From Propionibacterium sp. (GTDB lineage Bacteria; Actinomycetota; Actinomycetes; Propionibacteriales; Propionibacteriaceae), in NCBI GenBank assembly GCA_012517965.1, contig JAAYTZ010000113.1, positions 1 through 64,000 on the forward strand: a stretch of DNA of 64,000 nucleotides. Direction: 5' to 3'. Under the pieces are notes generated by a model, which searched no databases, was not told where the DNA came from, and saw only the letters and a list, made by a program, of their open reading frames with translations. Made by a program: the position numbers and the translations under genes. Below are positions 19,752 to 31,800 of the stretch, piece after piece (within the stretch, counting starts at the first letter, position 1; each line of letters starts with the position of its first letter).

Positions 19752-21029
19752 TCAGGTGATCCGGCCCAGCACCAGCGGGCCGCGCTCGACGGGCTCCCGG
19801 GAGATCGCCACGGCCCCCTCGAGGGTCTCCAGCGCCCGCGGCAGGCGGTCGGCGTCGTCGGTGTGCAGCCGGAACAGCTCCTGCCCGGCCCGCACCGGAT
19901 CGCCCACCGACGCCGTCCAGGTCACCCCGGCCGCCGCCTGCACGGGGTCCTCCTTGCGGGCCCGGCCGGCCCCCAGCCGCCACGCGGCCAGGCCCACGGC
20001 CAGGGCGTCCATCGACGCCACCCAGCCATCGGACGCCGCCCGCACCACCTCGGTGTGCCGCGCGACCGGCAGGGGGGCGTCCGGGTCGCCGCCCTGGGCG
20101 GCGATCATCCGCCGCCAGACGTCCATCGCCCGGCCGGACGCCAGCGCGGCCGCCGGGTCGGCGTCCACCCCGGCGCAGGCCAGCATCTCGCGGGCCAGCG
20201 CGAGGGTCAGCTCCACCACGTCGGCGGGCCCACCGCCGGCCAGCACCTCGACCGATTCGGCGACCTCGACGGCGTTGCCCGCCGAGCGGCCCAGGGGGGC
20301 GCACATGTCGGTGACGAGGGCGACCGTGTTGACGCCGGCGGCCTTCCCGAGGGCGACCATCGTGCGGGCCAGGGCGTCCGAGTCCTCGCGCTTCTTCATG
20401 AACGCGCCGGCCCCGGTCTTCACGTCGAGCACCAGCGCCGAGGTGCCCTCGGCGATCTTCTTGCTCATGATCGAGGCGCTGATCATCGCGATCGACTCGA
20501 CCGTGCCGGTCACGTCGCGCAGCGCGTACAGCTTCTTGTCGGCCGGGGCCAGCCCCGAGCCGGCGGCGCAGATGACCGCGCCGACGTCCTCGAGCTGGGC
20601 GAGCATCTCCTCGTTCGACAGCGCCGCCCGCCAGCCCGGGATCGCCTCCAGCTTGTCGAGGGTGCCGCCCGTGTGCCCCAGCCCGCGGCCGGACAGCTGC
20701 GGCACGGCCACCCCGCACGCGGCCACGAGCGGCGCCAGCGGGAGCGTGATCTTGTCGCCCACCCCGCCCGTGGAGTGCTTGTCGGCCGTCGGTCGCGACA
20801 GCGACGAGAAGTCCATGCGGACGCCGCTGTCGATCATCGCCTGCGTCCAGGTCGGCAGCTCGCGGTCGTCGAGCCCGCGGAAGAAGATGGCCATCGCCAG
20901 CGCGGCCATCTGCTCGTCGCCGACGCGGCCGTCGGTGTAGGCCGCGATCAGCCACCGGATCTCGTCGTCGGACAGCGTGCCACCGTCCCGCTTGGTCCGG
21001 ATCAGGTCGACGACGTCGAAGGTGCTCAT
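19752..21029 (-). CDS. deoA: Thymidine phosphorylase
   Basis: MSTFDVVDLIRTKRDGGTLSDDEIRWLI; KHSTGGVGDKITLPLAPLVAACGVAVPQLSGRGLGHTGGTLDKLE. Confidence 0.95.
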   Translation of the reverse strand: MSTFDVVDLIRTKRDGGTLSDDEIRWLIAAYTDGRVGDEQMAALAMAIFFRGLDDRELPTWTQAMIDSGVRMDFSSLSRPTADKHSTGGVGDKITLPLAPLVAACGVAVPQLSGRGLGHTGGTLDKLEAIPGWRAALSNEEMLAQLEDVGAVICAAGSGLAPADKKLYALRDVTGTVESIAMISASIMSKKIAEGTSALVLDVKTGAGAFMKKREDSDALARTMVALGKAAGVNTVALVTDMCAPLGRSAGNAVEVAESVEVLAGGGPADVVELTLALAREMLACAGVDADPAAALASGRAMDVWRRMIAAQGGDPDAPLPVARHTEVVRAASDGWVASMDALAVGLAAWRLGAGRARKEDPVQAAAGVTWTASVGDPVRAGQELFRLHTDDADRLPRALETLEGAVAISREPVERGPLVLGRIT

Positions 21030-21107
21030 GGCGGCATTATGGCCCGGCTCGGCCCGCCGCGGACCGGGCGCTGCGGCGTCCGGCGACCCGACCGCTAACG
21101 TGGGCCC

Positions 21108-21926
21108 ATGCGCATCGCACGGTACGTCGTGGGGGAGAACCCGGTTTACGGAGTGGTCGAGCTGGCCGAGGACGGCGGGGAGCACCCCGACACGATCCTG
21201 GCGCTCACGGGCGACCCCCTCGCCGGCCCCGTCAAGTACACCGGCGAGCGGGTGCACCTCGACGACGTGCGGCTGGTGGCGCCGGTGATCCCGCGCAGCA
21301 AGATCGTGGCGATCGGCCGCAACTACGTCGAGCACATCCGCGAGCTGGGCAACGCGATCCCCGAGCAGCCGGTCAGCTTCCTCAAGCCCAACACCGCCGT
21401 GATCGGCCCCGGCGAGCCGATCGTGCTGCCGCGGGTGGCGCGGGAGGTGCACTACGAGGGCGAGCTCGCGGTCGTCATCGGGCGCATCTGCCGCGACGTC
21501 CCCGCCGAGCGCGTCGCCGACGTCGTCTTCGGCTACACGGTCGCCAACGATGTGAGCGCCCGCGATCTGCAGAAGTCGGATGTCCAGTGGGGGCGCGCCA
21601 AGGGCTTCGACACGTTCTGCCCCCTGGGCCCCTGGATCGCCACCCACCTCACCGTCGAGGAGGCGTCCGACCTCGAGATCGTCACCTCGGTCCAGCACGC
21701 GGACGGCACTCGGGTCGAGGGGCAGCGGGCCAGCACGGCCCTGATGATGCGCGGCATCTCCGAGCTGGTTCAGTTCGTGTCGTCGTGGTGCACGCTGCTG
21801 CCCGGCGACGTGATCCTCACCGGGACGCCCGCCGGCGTCGGCCCGATCGTCCCCGGCGACCGGGTCGACATCACGATCGAGGGCATCGGCACCCTGTCCA
21901 ACCCGGTCGTCGCCCAGGACGCCTGA
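21108..21926 (+). CDS. Fumarylacetoacetate hydrolase family protein
   Basis: IVAIGRNYVEHIRELGN; VHYEGELAVVIGR; GYTVANDVSARDLQKSDVQWGRAKGFDTFCPLGPW; GDVILTGTPAGVGP. Confidence 0.94.
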   Translation: MRIARYVVGENPVYGVVELAEDGGEHPDTILALTGDPLAGPVKYTGERVHLDDVRLVAPVIPRSKIVAIGRNYVEHIRELGNAIPEQPVSFLKPNTAVIGPGEPIVLPRVAREVHYEGELAVVIGRICRDVPAERVADVVFGYTVANDVSARDLQKSDVQWGRAKGFDTFCPLGPWIATHLTVEEASDLEIVTSVQHADGTRVEGQRASTALMMRGISELVQFVSSWCTLLPGDVILTGTPAGVGPIVPGDRVDITIEGIGTLSNPVVAQDA

Positions 21927-22970
21927 GTGGCGGCCCGCAGACGCAAGCCGGACGCCCGCGCCGCCGGTCCCGCGGGTTCCCCCGGTGCCGGCCGGGGCAC
22001 GGCGGCCGTCCCCGCGGCGTCCGGCCTGGACGCCGCCCTGCCGGTCGTCGCGGTTGCGGACGGGGTGGAGTACACCGGAATCCTCCGGACGGCGACCCAC
22101 CACCCGTTCGTGGGCTTCCTGGGCGTGGTGCTGGGCATCGCGAGTTTCTTCACGTTCACGCCGCTGGTGACGCAGCTGCTCGTGGGTGCCTTCTGGTTGG
22201 CGACCGGACGGCAGGGCACGTTCGCCGAGACCTACGCGGCGCTGCTGCGCTACGAGCATCCGTTCGGGATGATCGCCGCGCAGCTCGGGATCGCGATGCT
22301 GATTCCCATCTCGCTGGCCCTGCTGCGGTTCGTCCACCGGGTGCGGCCCGGCTACGTGTTCTCGGTGACGGGACGCCTGCGCTGGGGCCCCCTGGGCGTG
22401 TTCCTGGGGGTGGCGCTGGTGAGCCTCAACGCCGTCCTGTGGCTCACGAACGCGCTGCTCGGCCGCACCTACACGCTCTCCCCCCAGCCGGGGCTGCTGG
22501 CGTTCCTGGTGGCGATCCTGCTGACGTCGCCGCTGCAGGTGGCCGCAGAGGAGATCTTCTTCCGCGGCTACCTGCTGCTCGCCCTCGGCTCGCAGGTGCC
22601 CATCAAGTGGTTCGGGATCGTGGCGTCGGCGTTCGTGTTCGCCCTGTTCCACGGCACGCAGAACCCCTGGCTGTTCGGGAGCCGGTTCGCGTTCGGCGTG
22701 CTCGCCGCGGTGCTCGTGGTGTACGTCGGGGGCCTCGAGGCCGGTATCGCCGCGCATGTGATCAACAACGTGTTCGCGTTCGTCTACGCCGGCCTCACGA
22801 CCGGCATCGACGAGCTGAAGGCGATCCGCGAGATCACGCCGGTGGACGCCGTCGGCGAGATCGTGATGTACGCCGTGTTCACGGTGATCGCCCTGCTCGT
22901 CGCCCGCCGGCTGGGTCTGGAGACCCGCACGGCGGCGTCCGGTTTGGTGCGGGCCCAGGGAGTGGGGTAG
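21927..22970 (+). CDS. CPBP family intramembrane metalloprotease
   Basis: AAEEIFFRGYLLLALGS (EExxxR), FALFHGTQNP, HVINNVFAF. Confidence 0.9.
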   Translation: MAARRRKPDARAAGPAGSPGAGRGTAAVPAASGLDAALPVVAVADGVEYTGILRTATHHPFVGFLGVVLGIASFFTFTPLVTQLLVGAFWLATGRQGTFAETYAALLRYEHPFGMIAAQLGIAMLIPISLALLRFVHRVRPGYVFSVTGRLRWGPLGVFLGVALVSLNAVLWLTNALLGRTYTLSPQPGLLAFLVAILLTSPLQVAAEEIFFRGYLLLALGSQVPIKWFGIVASAFVFALFHGTQNPWLFGSRFAFGVLAAVLVVYVGGLEAGIAAHVINNVFAFVYAGLTTGIDELKAIREITPVDAVGEIVMYAVFTVIALLVARRLGLETRTAASGLVRAQGVG

Positions 22971-22980
22971 AGTTCTTCCT

Positions 22981-23000
22981 CGCTGGCCCCCGGGCCAGCG
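22981..23000. terminator. Hairpin between CPBP gene and tRNA-Gln
   Basis: 9-bp stem CGCTGGCCC-cc-GGGCCAGCG; no T tract, so terminator assignment is tentative. Confidence 0.4.
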
Positions 23001-23037
23001 GTTCTGTGAGAGGGGCTCCACCCCCTCCCACATGCCA

Positions 23038-23109
23038 AGGGGTATGGGGTAATTGGCAGCCCGCCGGATTCTGGTTCCGTCAGTCTAGGTTCGAGTCCTA
23101 GTACCCCTG
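23038..23109 (+). tRNA. tRNA-Gln (anticodon CTG)
   Basis: Acceptor AGGGGTA/TACCCCT, loop TTCTGGT, T-arm CTAGGTTCGAGTCCTAG; no encoded CCA. Confidence 0.93.
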
Positions 23110-23176
23110 CGGAAGGCCGATTCGCAGCGCCCACAAGGCTCTGCTAGGGTCTCCCAGTCGCCACAAGCGACACCTG

Positions 23177-23251
23177 GCCCCGTTGTGTAGCGGCCTAGCA
23201 CGCCGCCCTCTCAAGGCGGTAGCGCGGGTTCGAATCCCGTCGGGGCTACCA
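23177..23251 (+). tRNA. tRNA-Glu (anticodon CTC), CCA encoded
   Basis: Acceptor GGCCCCG/CGGGGCT (G1-U72), anticodon arm CCGCCctCTCaaGGCGG, T-arm GCGGGTTCGAATCCCGT, ends ACCA. Confidence 0.94.
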
Positions 23252-23254
23252 CAG

Positions 23255-23291
23255 ACGAACCCCCTGGTCATCCAGGGGGTTCGTCGTTTTT
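23255..23291 (+). terminator. Rho-independent terminator after tRNA-Glu
   Basis: Perfect 13-bp stem ACGAACCCCCTGG-tcat-CCAGGGGGTTCGT followed by cgttttt. Confidence 0.9.
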
Positions 23292-23396
23292 CCGGGGGCC
23301 GCGATCGACGGGTCGTGTCGGTGCGAGCCCGCGCCACGGGTCGCGGTCGACCGCCCCCTGCCGGATGATGGGGCAGAGAGTGCGAAGGAGTGACCG

Positions 23397-25071
<1,675 letters not shown>

Positions 25072-25072
<1 letters not shown>

Positions 25073-26322
25073 TGGCCCCCGCGGACCGCACCGTGGTGGT
25101 GGACAACATCGGCCACCTCGTCACCAACGACGCCGCACGCGGCGGCGGCCCGCTGGGGATCGTCACCGACGCCGCGGTGGTGGTGGAGGGCGAGCGGGTC
25201 GTGTGGGTGGGGCCCCGGAGCGCCCTCGACCGGGTCGGGGCGGACGAGCGGGTGGACGCCGGCGGGGGCGCCGTCGTCCCGGGTTTCGTCGAGTCCCACA
25301 GCCACCTGGTCTTCGCCGGCGAGCGGGCCGAGGAGTTCGCCGCCCGCATGGCGGGGCGTCCCTACGCGGCCGGGGGCATCCGGACGACGCTCGCCGCCAC
25401 GCGGGCCGCGTCGGACGCCGCGCTGGCCGGGAACGTCACCCGCCTGAGCCGGGAGTACCTGCGGCAGGGCACCACCACGCTCGAGTGCAAGTCGGGCTAT
25501 GGGCAGACGGTCCGCGACGAGCAGCGGTCGGTGCGGATCGCTCACGACCACGCCGACGAGGCCACCCTGCTGGCGGCGCACGTGCTGCCGCCGGAGTTCG
25601 AGGGGCGTCCGGACGACTACGTGCGGATGGTGGTCGACGAGATGATCCCGGCCTGCGCGCCGTACGCGTCCTGGATCGACGTCTTCTGTGAGCGCGGCGC
25701 GTTCGCCTACGACGAGGCGCGGGCGGTGCTCGAGGCCGGCCGGGCCGCCGGCCTCGGCGTCCGGGTCCACGGCAACCAGTTGACGCAGGGACGCGGCGTC
25801 CAGTTGGCCGTCGAGATGGGGGCGGCGAGCGTCGATCACGTCTGCCACACGGACGCCGCCGACGTCGACGCGCTGGCGTCCGCCGACACCGTGGCGACGC
25901 TGCTGCCGGCCGCGGACTTCTCCACGCGCAACCAGTACCCCGACGCCCGCCGCCTGTTGGACGCCGGCGTGACCGTCGCGCTGGGGGCCGACTGCAACCC
26001 GGGCACGAGTTACACGACGTCGATGCCGTTCTGCATCGCGGTCGCCGTCCGCGACCTGCATCTCACGCCCGACGAGGCGCTCTGGGCCGCGACGGCCGGC
26101 GGGGCGCGGGCGTTGCGCCGCGACGACGTGGGCGTCGTGGCGGTCGGCAAGCGCGCCGACCTGGCGTTCCTGGACGCCCCGTCGCACGTTCACCTGGCGT
26201 ATCGGCCGGGGGTCCCGCTCGTGCGGCGGGTGCTGCGGGCCGGCCGGCTGGTCGCCGAGGCGGAATGGTGGGAGCCCGGCGCCGGCCTGCCGGCGGCCGC
26301 AGGCCGGGGGAGCGTGCGGTGA
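25072..26322 (+). CDS. hutI: Imidazolonepropionase
   Basis: [71 protein letters not shown]. Confidence 0.96.
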
Positions 26323-27275
26323 CGGCGTCGCTCCGGGCGTCCGCCCCGTGGACGGGCCGCGACGACGGGCCCGGCGACCAGCACGCCCGCTGGCACTCGG
26401 TGATCGGGCCGGCCGCGCCGGGGGTGGGCGCCGACGTGATGGTCGTGGGGTTCTGCAGCGACGAGGGGGTGCGGCGAAACCTCGGGCGTCCGGGGGCCGT
26501 CGACGGGCCGGCGGCCGTGCGCGCCGCGCTGGCCCAACTGGCGGCCCCGCGGCGTGCGGACGGCTCGGTGCCGGCGCTGGCCGATGCCGGCGACGTGCTG
26601 GTCGGCGACGGCGACCTCGAGGGCGCCCAGGAGCTGCTCGGCGACGCGGTCCGCCGGATCGTCGACGCCGGCGCCCTCGCGGTGGTGGTGGGTGGCGGCC
26701 ACGAGGTGGCCTACGGCACCTTCCTGGGCGTCGCGGCGAGCCGCCGCGCGGCCCCGCCCGCCCGGCTGGGGGTGCTCAACCTCGACGCGCACTTCGACCT
26801 GCGCGCGGCCGACCGGGCCACGTCCGGGACGCCGTTCCGGCAGATGTTCGACCGGCAGGCCGAGCGGGAGCGTTCGCTCGCCTACGCCGTCGCCGGCCTC
26901 TCGCCGGCCAACAACACCCGGGCGTTGTTCGACGCCGCCGAGCGCCTGGGCGTCGCGGTGCTCCCCGACGACGCGTGCACGCCCGAGGCGTGCCGCCGCT
27001 TCGCGGAGGACTTCCTGGCCGGTGTCGACGTCGTGCAGCTCAGCGTCGACCTGGACGCCCTGCCGGCGGCGGTCGCCCCGGGGGTCAGCGCCCCGGCGGG
27101 CTTCGGGGTGGAGGTGCCGGCCGTGCGTGCGCTGTGCCGGACGGTGGCCGCCTCGGGCAAGCTGGCCGTCGTCGAGGTGGCCGAGTTGAGCCCGCGCTTC
27201 GACGTCGACCAGCGCACGGCCCGCCTGGCCGCCCGCCTGATCGACGAGACCGTGCGCGTGGCGACGTCCGCCTGA
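26319..27275 (+). CDS. hutG: Formimidoylglutamase (arginase-fold)
   Basis: [62 protein letters not shown] start overlaps hutI stop. Confidence 0.92.
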   Translation: MTASLRASAPWTGRDDGPGDQHARWHSVIGPAAPGVGADVMVVGFCSDEGVRRNLGRPGAVDGPAAVRAALAQLAAPRRADGSVPALADAGDVLVGDGDLEGAQELLGDAVRRIVDAGALAVVVGGGHEVAYGTFLGVAASRRAAPPARLGVLNLDAHFDLRAADRATSGTPFRQMFDRQAERERSLAYAVAGLSPANNTRALFDAAERLGVAVLPDDACTPEACRRFAEDFLAGVDVVQLSVDLDALPAAVAPGVSAPAGFGVEVPAVRALCRTVAASGKLAVVEVAELSPRFDVDQRTARLAARLIDETVRVATSA

Positions 27276-27344
27276 CCTCCGGGTCCTCCTCCCAAGGGCC
27301 GGGGCGTGCGAGCGACCGGAGGGGACACTGGGTTGCTCGGTTTT

Positions 27345-27360
27345 GTTGCGTGGACGCAAC
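27345..27360. promoter_or_regulatory. Small inverted repeat between hutG and the S8 peptidase
   Basis: GTTGCG-tgga-CGCAAC; no T tract on either strand, so an operator is more likely than a terminator. Confidence 0.25.
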
Positions 27361-27530
27361 GGCTGCCCCCGGAGGGTGCGCGCCGGTGAGCCGGCGGGAG
27401 CGTCCGGGCCCGGGCGACCCGGGGATGAGGACCCCTGGCGCCACCGCCGTGCCGGCACGACAATGAACCGTCGCCGTCACCCCGGCGGCGACGCCAGGCC
27501 GGCGGGATTCCCGCCGTAGAGGAGGCGGCC

Positions 27531-28706
27531 ATGCTCGAGAAGTACGTCATCCTGCACAAGCCGGACGCCGTCCGTCCGGGTCGCGGCCCGGGGGCCTTCC
27601 CGGCTGCGGAGGAGGAGCCTCGTCCCCCACGCGTCGACGTCGACGAACTCAAACCCGCCCGCGCGGCCGCCGTCCGGCAGCACCGCTCGACCATGGCCAT
27701 GGCGCCGGTGATGCCCATGAAGCTCATCCAGCCGGTCGCGATCGGCGAGGCGGACGCCGCCGCCGCCGGCCCGACGTGGGGCGTCCGGGCGGTCGGGGCC
27801 GACACCTCGCCGTGGACCGGTGCGGGGGTCGTCGTCGCCGTGCTCGACACCGGCATCGACCCCAACCATCCGGCGTTCGCCGGCGTCCAGCTCGTCCGGC
27901 GGAACTTCACCGAGGAAGGGGACGACGACGCCCACGGCCACGGCACCCACTGCGCCGGCACGATCTTCGGCCGGGACGTCGCGGGCACCCGCATCGGCGT
28001 GGCCCGCGGCGTCCAGAAGGCGCTGATCGGCAAGGTGCTGGGCGAGGGCGGCGGCGGCAGCGACCAGATCGTGCAGGCCATCAACTGGGCCGTCGGGGAG
28101 GGCGCCAACGTGTTGTCGATGTCGCTGGGCATCGACTTCCCCGGCTACGTCGCCTACCTGGAGGGCAAGGGTGTCCCGACGGACCTCGCCACCTCGATGG
28201 CGCTCGAGGGCTACCGCACGAACGTCGACCTGTTCGAGGCCATCGCGGCGCTGGTGTCGGCCCAGGCGGGGTTCGGCAGGACCGCCCTGCTGGTCGCCGC
28301 CGCCGGCAACGAGAGCCGCCGCGACGTCAACGCCGACTACGAGATCGCCGTCAGCCCGCCGGCCGTCGCGAAGGGGTTCGTCTCCGTCGCCGCGCTGGCC
28401 GACGCGGCGTCCGGCTTCGCCATCGCCGACTTCTCCAACACCGGCGCGCGGGTCGCCGGCCCCGGGGTGAACGTCGTCTCCGCGAAGCGGGGCGGCGGCC
28501 TGGTGTCGATGAGCGGCACCTCGATGGCGACCCCCCACGTGGCGGGGGTGGCCGCCCTGTGGGCGCAGAAGCTCGCCGCGGAGAACTCCCTCGACCTCCG
28601 GAACCTGGAGGCGCGCCTGACCGGCACCGCCTCCGCCGCTCGGCTCGTCGCCGGGTTCGACCCCGTGGACGTCGGCGTCGGCATGGTGCAGGCCCCGCAG
28701 GACTGA
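27531..28706 (+). CDS. S8 (subtilisin-like) serine peptidase without recognisable signal peptide
   Basis: VVAVLDTGIDPNHPAF (Asp), GHGTHCAGTIFG (His), SGTSMATPHVAGVAALW (Ser); begins MLEKYVILHKPDAVRPG. Confidence 0.93.
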   Translation: MLEKYVILHKPDAVRPGRGPGAFPAAEEEPRPPRVDVDELKPARAAAVRQHRSTMAMAPVMPMKLIQPVAIGEADAAAAGPTWGVRAVGADTSPWTGAGVVVAVLDTGIDPNHPAFAGVQLVRRNFTEEGDDDAHGHGTHCAGTIFGRDVAGTRIGVARGVQKALIGKVLGEGGGGSDQIVQAINWAVGEGANVLSMSLGIDFPGYVAYLEGKGVPTDLATSMALEGYRTNVDLFEAIAALVSAQAGFGRTALLVAAAGNESRRDVNADYEIAVSPPAVAKGFVSVAALADAASGFAIADFSNTGARVAGPGVNVVSAKRGGGLVSMSGTSMATPHVAGVAALWAQKLAAENSLDLRNLEARLTGTASAARLVAGFDPVDVGVGMVQAPQD

Positions 28707-28736
28707 CCCCCCGCGCGATCGGACCGAGGGCCGAGC

Positions 28737-30728
28737 ATGGGCGACACCAGCGCCGGCACCAACCGGCCGGCCGTTCCGCTGCCCGCGCGGCGCCGGCTGC
28801 GCACGTTCGCGTTCGACCCGATGTCGACCCGGCTGTCGGGCCGCTTCCTGACCCTCGACATCCCCTTCGAACCCGACCTGGGACCGGGCCCGGCCGGGGA
28901 CCTCGTCGTGGTCGTCGACTACGACCCGGTCCGCCGGCTCTGGTACGAACCGGTCCACCTGGACGATCCCGCCGTCCTGGCCCAGGACGGACTCCGCCCC
29001 GTCGAGAACGACCCCCGGGCGCACCAGCAGATCGTCTACGCCGTGACGATGAGCGTCATCGAGCGCTTCGAGCGGTACCTGGGGCGCCGGTTCCGGTGGC
29101 GGGGCACCGCGCGGCTCCGGCTGGTCCCCCACGCCTTCGAGGAGCGCAACGCCTTCTTCGACGCCACCCGCGGCGCGGTGCTCTTCGGCTACTACGAGGC
29201 CGACCGGCGCGACCCCGGACGGAACCTGCCCGGGCAGATGATCTTCACCTGCCTGTCCTCCGACATGATCGCCCACGAGGTCACGCACGCGATCATCCAC
29301 CGCCTCCGCCGCTACTACACGCACGCCACCAACCCCGACGTCTACGGCTGCCACGAGGCGTTCGCCGACCTGATCGCGTTGTTCCAGCACTTCGTGCACC
29401 GCGACGTCGTTCTCGAGGCGGTCGCCGCCGGCGCGGCCGACCTGGGCCGGAGCACCGGCCTGCTGGCGTTGGCCCACGAGTTCGGCGAGTCGTCCGGACG
29501 CGGGACCTCGCTGCGGTCGGCCATCGGGACGCCGCCCGACCCGACGGCCTTCGCCGCCACCCGGGAACCCCACCGCCGCGGCGCCTGCTTCGTGGCGGCC
29601 CTCTTCGACGCCTTCCTCGCCGACCATCGGCGGGCCAGCGCGGACCTGCTCCGGCTGGCCACCGGCGGCTCCGGCGTCCTGCCGCCCGGGGCCATCCCGC
29701 CCGACCTGGCCCGCCGCGTGGCCGACGAGGCGGTCGCGTCGGCCGACCGCCTCCTGGCGATGATCGTCCGGGCCATCGACTACCTGCCCACGGTCGACGT
29801 CACCTTCGGCGACGTGCTGCGCGCGATCGTCACCGCCGACCGCACCTTCCACCCCGACGACGCCGTGAACCTGCGCGCGACGCTGGTGGAGTGCATGCGG
29901 AGCCGCGGCATCCGACCCGACCGCGTCACCTCGCTGGCCGAGGAATCGCTGCTGTGGCCCCGGCCGGCGCAGCCGCTGAGCCTCACCGAACCGGACGGCG
30001 TCGACCTCGCCCCCGTGATCCTGGCCGCCACCCGGAACCTCGACCCGACGGGCGAGGCCGGCCTCAAGGGGGAGCAGGTCTTCCGGCAGGTCACGACCTG
30101 GGCGAACCGGCACGCGCTCGAACTCGGGCTGAGCCCCGACCCGGCCCTGCCCATCGCGCTCACCGGCATCCACGTGGCCTACCGCCGCACCCAGGACGGC
30201 CAGACCCTCCCCGAGATCGTGGTGCAACTCACCCAGCGGCGACGCGACCTGGAGGCGTCCGGCGTCACCTCCGGCGCCGACCTCCCGTTGCTGGCCGGCA
30301 CCACCGTGATCGCGGCCGTCGACGGCCGGGTGGAGTACCTGGTGCCCAAGCCCTTCCCGCTGTCCGCCGACGTGCTCGCGACCGTGCCCGCCGGGCACGT
30401 CGCGCGGGCCCACCACGAGGCCGGGGAGCGGCGGCTCGCGGCCTTGCGGGACTGGCTCGCCGGCGTCGACGAGGCCGACGCCAGGCCGCGGGCCGCGGCC
30501 GCACCGGTACCGCCGGTCCACGTGGGCCGGTGGGAGATCGACCCGGCCGACCCCGCCGCGACCAAGAGCCACGCCGACCGCCCGCTGTTCGACCCGGTCT
30601 TCGTCGCGGACCCGGCCACCCTCCCGGGCTCCCTGGCGCAGGCCCTGCAGTCCCTGGGGCTGCGGAAGCTGACCCGCGACGCGGACGCCGCCCGTGGGGG
30701 GGCCGCCCCCGACGACCCGTCGGCCTGA
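28737..30728 (+). CDS. Putative gluzincin-type zinc metalloprotease (HEXXH...E) without signal peptide
   Basis: MIAHEVTHAIIHRLRRYYTHATNPDVYGCHEAFADLIALFQHF; 30 bp after the S8 gene. Confidence 0.75.
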   Translation: MGDTSAGTNRPAVPLPARRRLRTFAFDPMSTRLSGRFLTLDIPFEPDLGPGPAGDLVVVVDYDPVRRLWYEPVHLDDPAVLAQDGLRPVENDPRAHQQIVYAVTMSVIERFERYLGRRFRWRGTARLRLVPHAFEERNAFFDATRGAVLFGYYEADRRDPGRNLPGQMIFTCLSSDMIAHEVTHAIIHRLRRYYTHATNPDVYGCHEAFADLIALFQHFVHRDVVLEAVAAGAADLGRSTGLLALAHEFGESSGRGTSLRSAIGTPPDPTAFAATREPHRRGACFVAALFDAFLADHRRASADLLRLATGGSGVLPPGAIPPDLARRVADEAVASADRLLAMIVRAIDYLPTVDVTFGDVLRAIVTADRTFHPDDAVNLRATLVECMRSRGIRPDRVTSLAEESLLWPRPAQPLSLTEPDGVDLAPVILAATRNLDPTGEAGLKGEQVFRQVTTWANRHALELGLSPDPALPIALTGIHVAYRRTQDGQTLPEIVVQLTQRRRDLEASGVTSGADLPLLAGTTVIAAVDGRVEYLVPKPFPLSADVLATVPAGHVARAHHEAGERRLAALRDWLAGVDEADARPRAAAAPVPPVHVGRWEIDPADPAATKSHADRPLFDPVFVADPATLPGSLAQALQSLGLRKLTRDADAARGGAAPDDPSA

Positions 30729-30781
30729 GGCGTCCCGGGGGCCGCGTTTCCCCTACGATCGCGCCAGGATCGGAGGTCACC

Positions 30782-31537
30782 ATGGCCCACACCGAGGGCA
30801 CGCTGCTGCTCCTGCGGCACGGCGAGAGCGTGTTCAACGCGTCGAAGACCTTCACCGGCCTCCTGGACGTCGGCCTCACCCCCGCCGGCGAGCGGCAGGT
30901 GGGGGTCGCCGCGGCCCTGATCCGCGAGGCCGGCCTGCACCCCGACCTCGTGGTCCGCTCGCCGATGTGGCGCGCCATCCGGACCACCGACCTGCTGCTG
31001 GACGCCCTGGGCCTCGACGGCGTCCCCGTCGAATCGTCGTGGCGGCTCTCCGAGCGCGACTACGGCTGCCTGACCGGGGTCTCCAAGGCGGACGCCCGCG
31101 CCCGGCACGGCAAGGAGGCGTTCTTCACCTGGCGCCGCACCATGCACGGACGCCCGCCCGCGGCGTCCGCGGAGCAGGTGGCGTCCTGGCGCGAACCGGC
31201 GCCGCTGGCGGAGGCCGGGCCACTGCGCCCCGGCATGGGGGAGTCGCTGCACGACGTCGTCGAGCGCGTCCGCCCGCTCTGGGACGACCTGCGCGACCGG
31301 CTGGGACGCGGCGACTGCGTCTTCGTCGTCTCCCACGGCAACACGCTCCGGGCCCTGTGCGCGGTCATGGCGGGGCTGAGCGACGAGGAGACCGAACGCC
31401 TCAACATCCCCGCCGGCCACCCGCTGGTGTTCCGGGTGGACGCCGCCGGCGGCGTCCACCCGAGGTCGGGCTCCTACCTCGACCACGACGCGGCGAGCGC
31501 CGCGGCGGAGCGCGTCGCCGCCGAGGGCGGCACCTGA
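30782..31537 (+). CDS. gpmA: 2,3-bisphosphoglycerate-dependent phosphoglycerate mutase family protein
   Basis: LLLLRHGESVFNASKTFTGLLDVGLTPAGERQ; RLSERDYGCLTG; VVSHGNTLRALCAVM. Confidence 0.9.
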   Translation: MAHTEGTLLLLRHGESVFNASKTFTGLLDVGLTPAGERQVGVAAALIREAGLHPDLVVRSPMWRAIRTTDLLLDALGLDGVPVESSWRLSERDYGCLTGVSKADARARHGKEAFFTWRRTMHGRPPAASAEQVASWREPAPLAEAGPLRPGMGESLHDVVERVRPLWDDLRDRLGRGDCVFVVSHGNTLRALCAVMAGLSDEETERLNIPAGHPLVFRVDAAGGVHPRSGSYLDHDAASAAAERVAAEGGT

Positions 31538-31546
31538 GGCCGCCCG

Positions 31547-31800
31547 CTACCTGCGCGGCGAACGGAGCTGGTGCAGCCGGCGCCGGGCGTCCGGCTTCGC
31601 GGACGGTCCCGGCTCCCAGGTCGCCACCCACGGCCCTGACGCCGCCGGTGTCACCACGCCGTCCTCGCAGAACGCGAAGCGGCCGGCCAGGACCCCGCGG
31701 GCGGCCCGCCGGTCGGCGGCGTCCGTGTTCTCCCACAGCGCCCGGAACAGCGTCTCCGCGCGCTCACCCCCGATGGTTCGAACTGCCTTGAAAACAAACC
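31547..31800 (-). pseudogene. Candidate remnant or start-less small ORF (C-terminal fragment)
   Basis: Minus-strand open frame GWFVFKAVRTIGGERAETLFRALWENTDAADRRAARGVLAGRFAFCEDGVVTPAASGPWVATWEPGPSAKPDARRRLHQLRSPRR*; no in-frame ATG/GTG/TTG found at its 5' end. Confidence 0.35.

Noticed and set aside
19752-23033. 1093-aa minus-strand ORF
   Set aside because: Only the segment from 21029 down is deoA; the upstream part is the antisense of FAH-hydrolase and CPBP genes kept open by high GC.
27776-31537. 1253-aa plus-strand ORF
   Set aside because: Only the last 251 residues (gpmA from 30782) are real; the rest is an out-of-frame reading of the S8 and gluzincin genes.
31770-31800. tRNA-like T-arm (GGTTCGAAC) as an integration att site
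   Set aside because: Flanking bases do not form a T-stem and no tRNA body, integrase or direct repeat was found.
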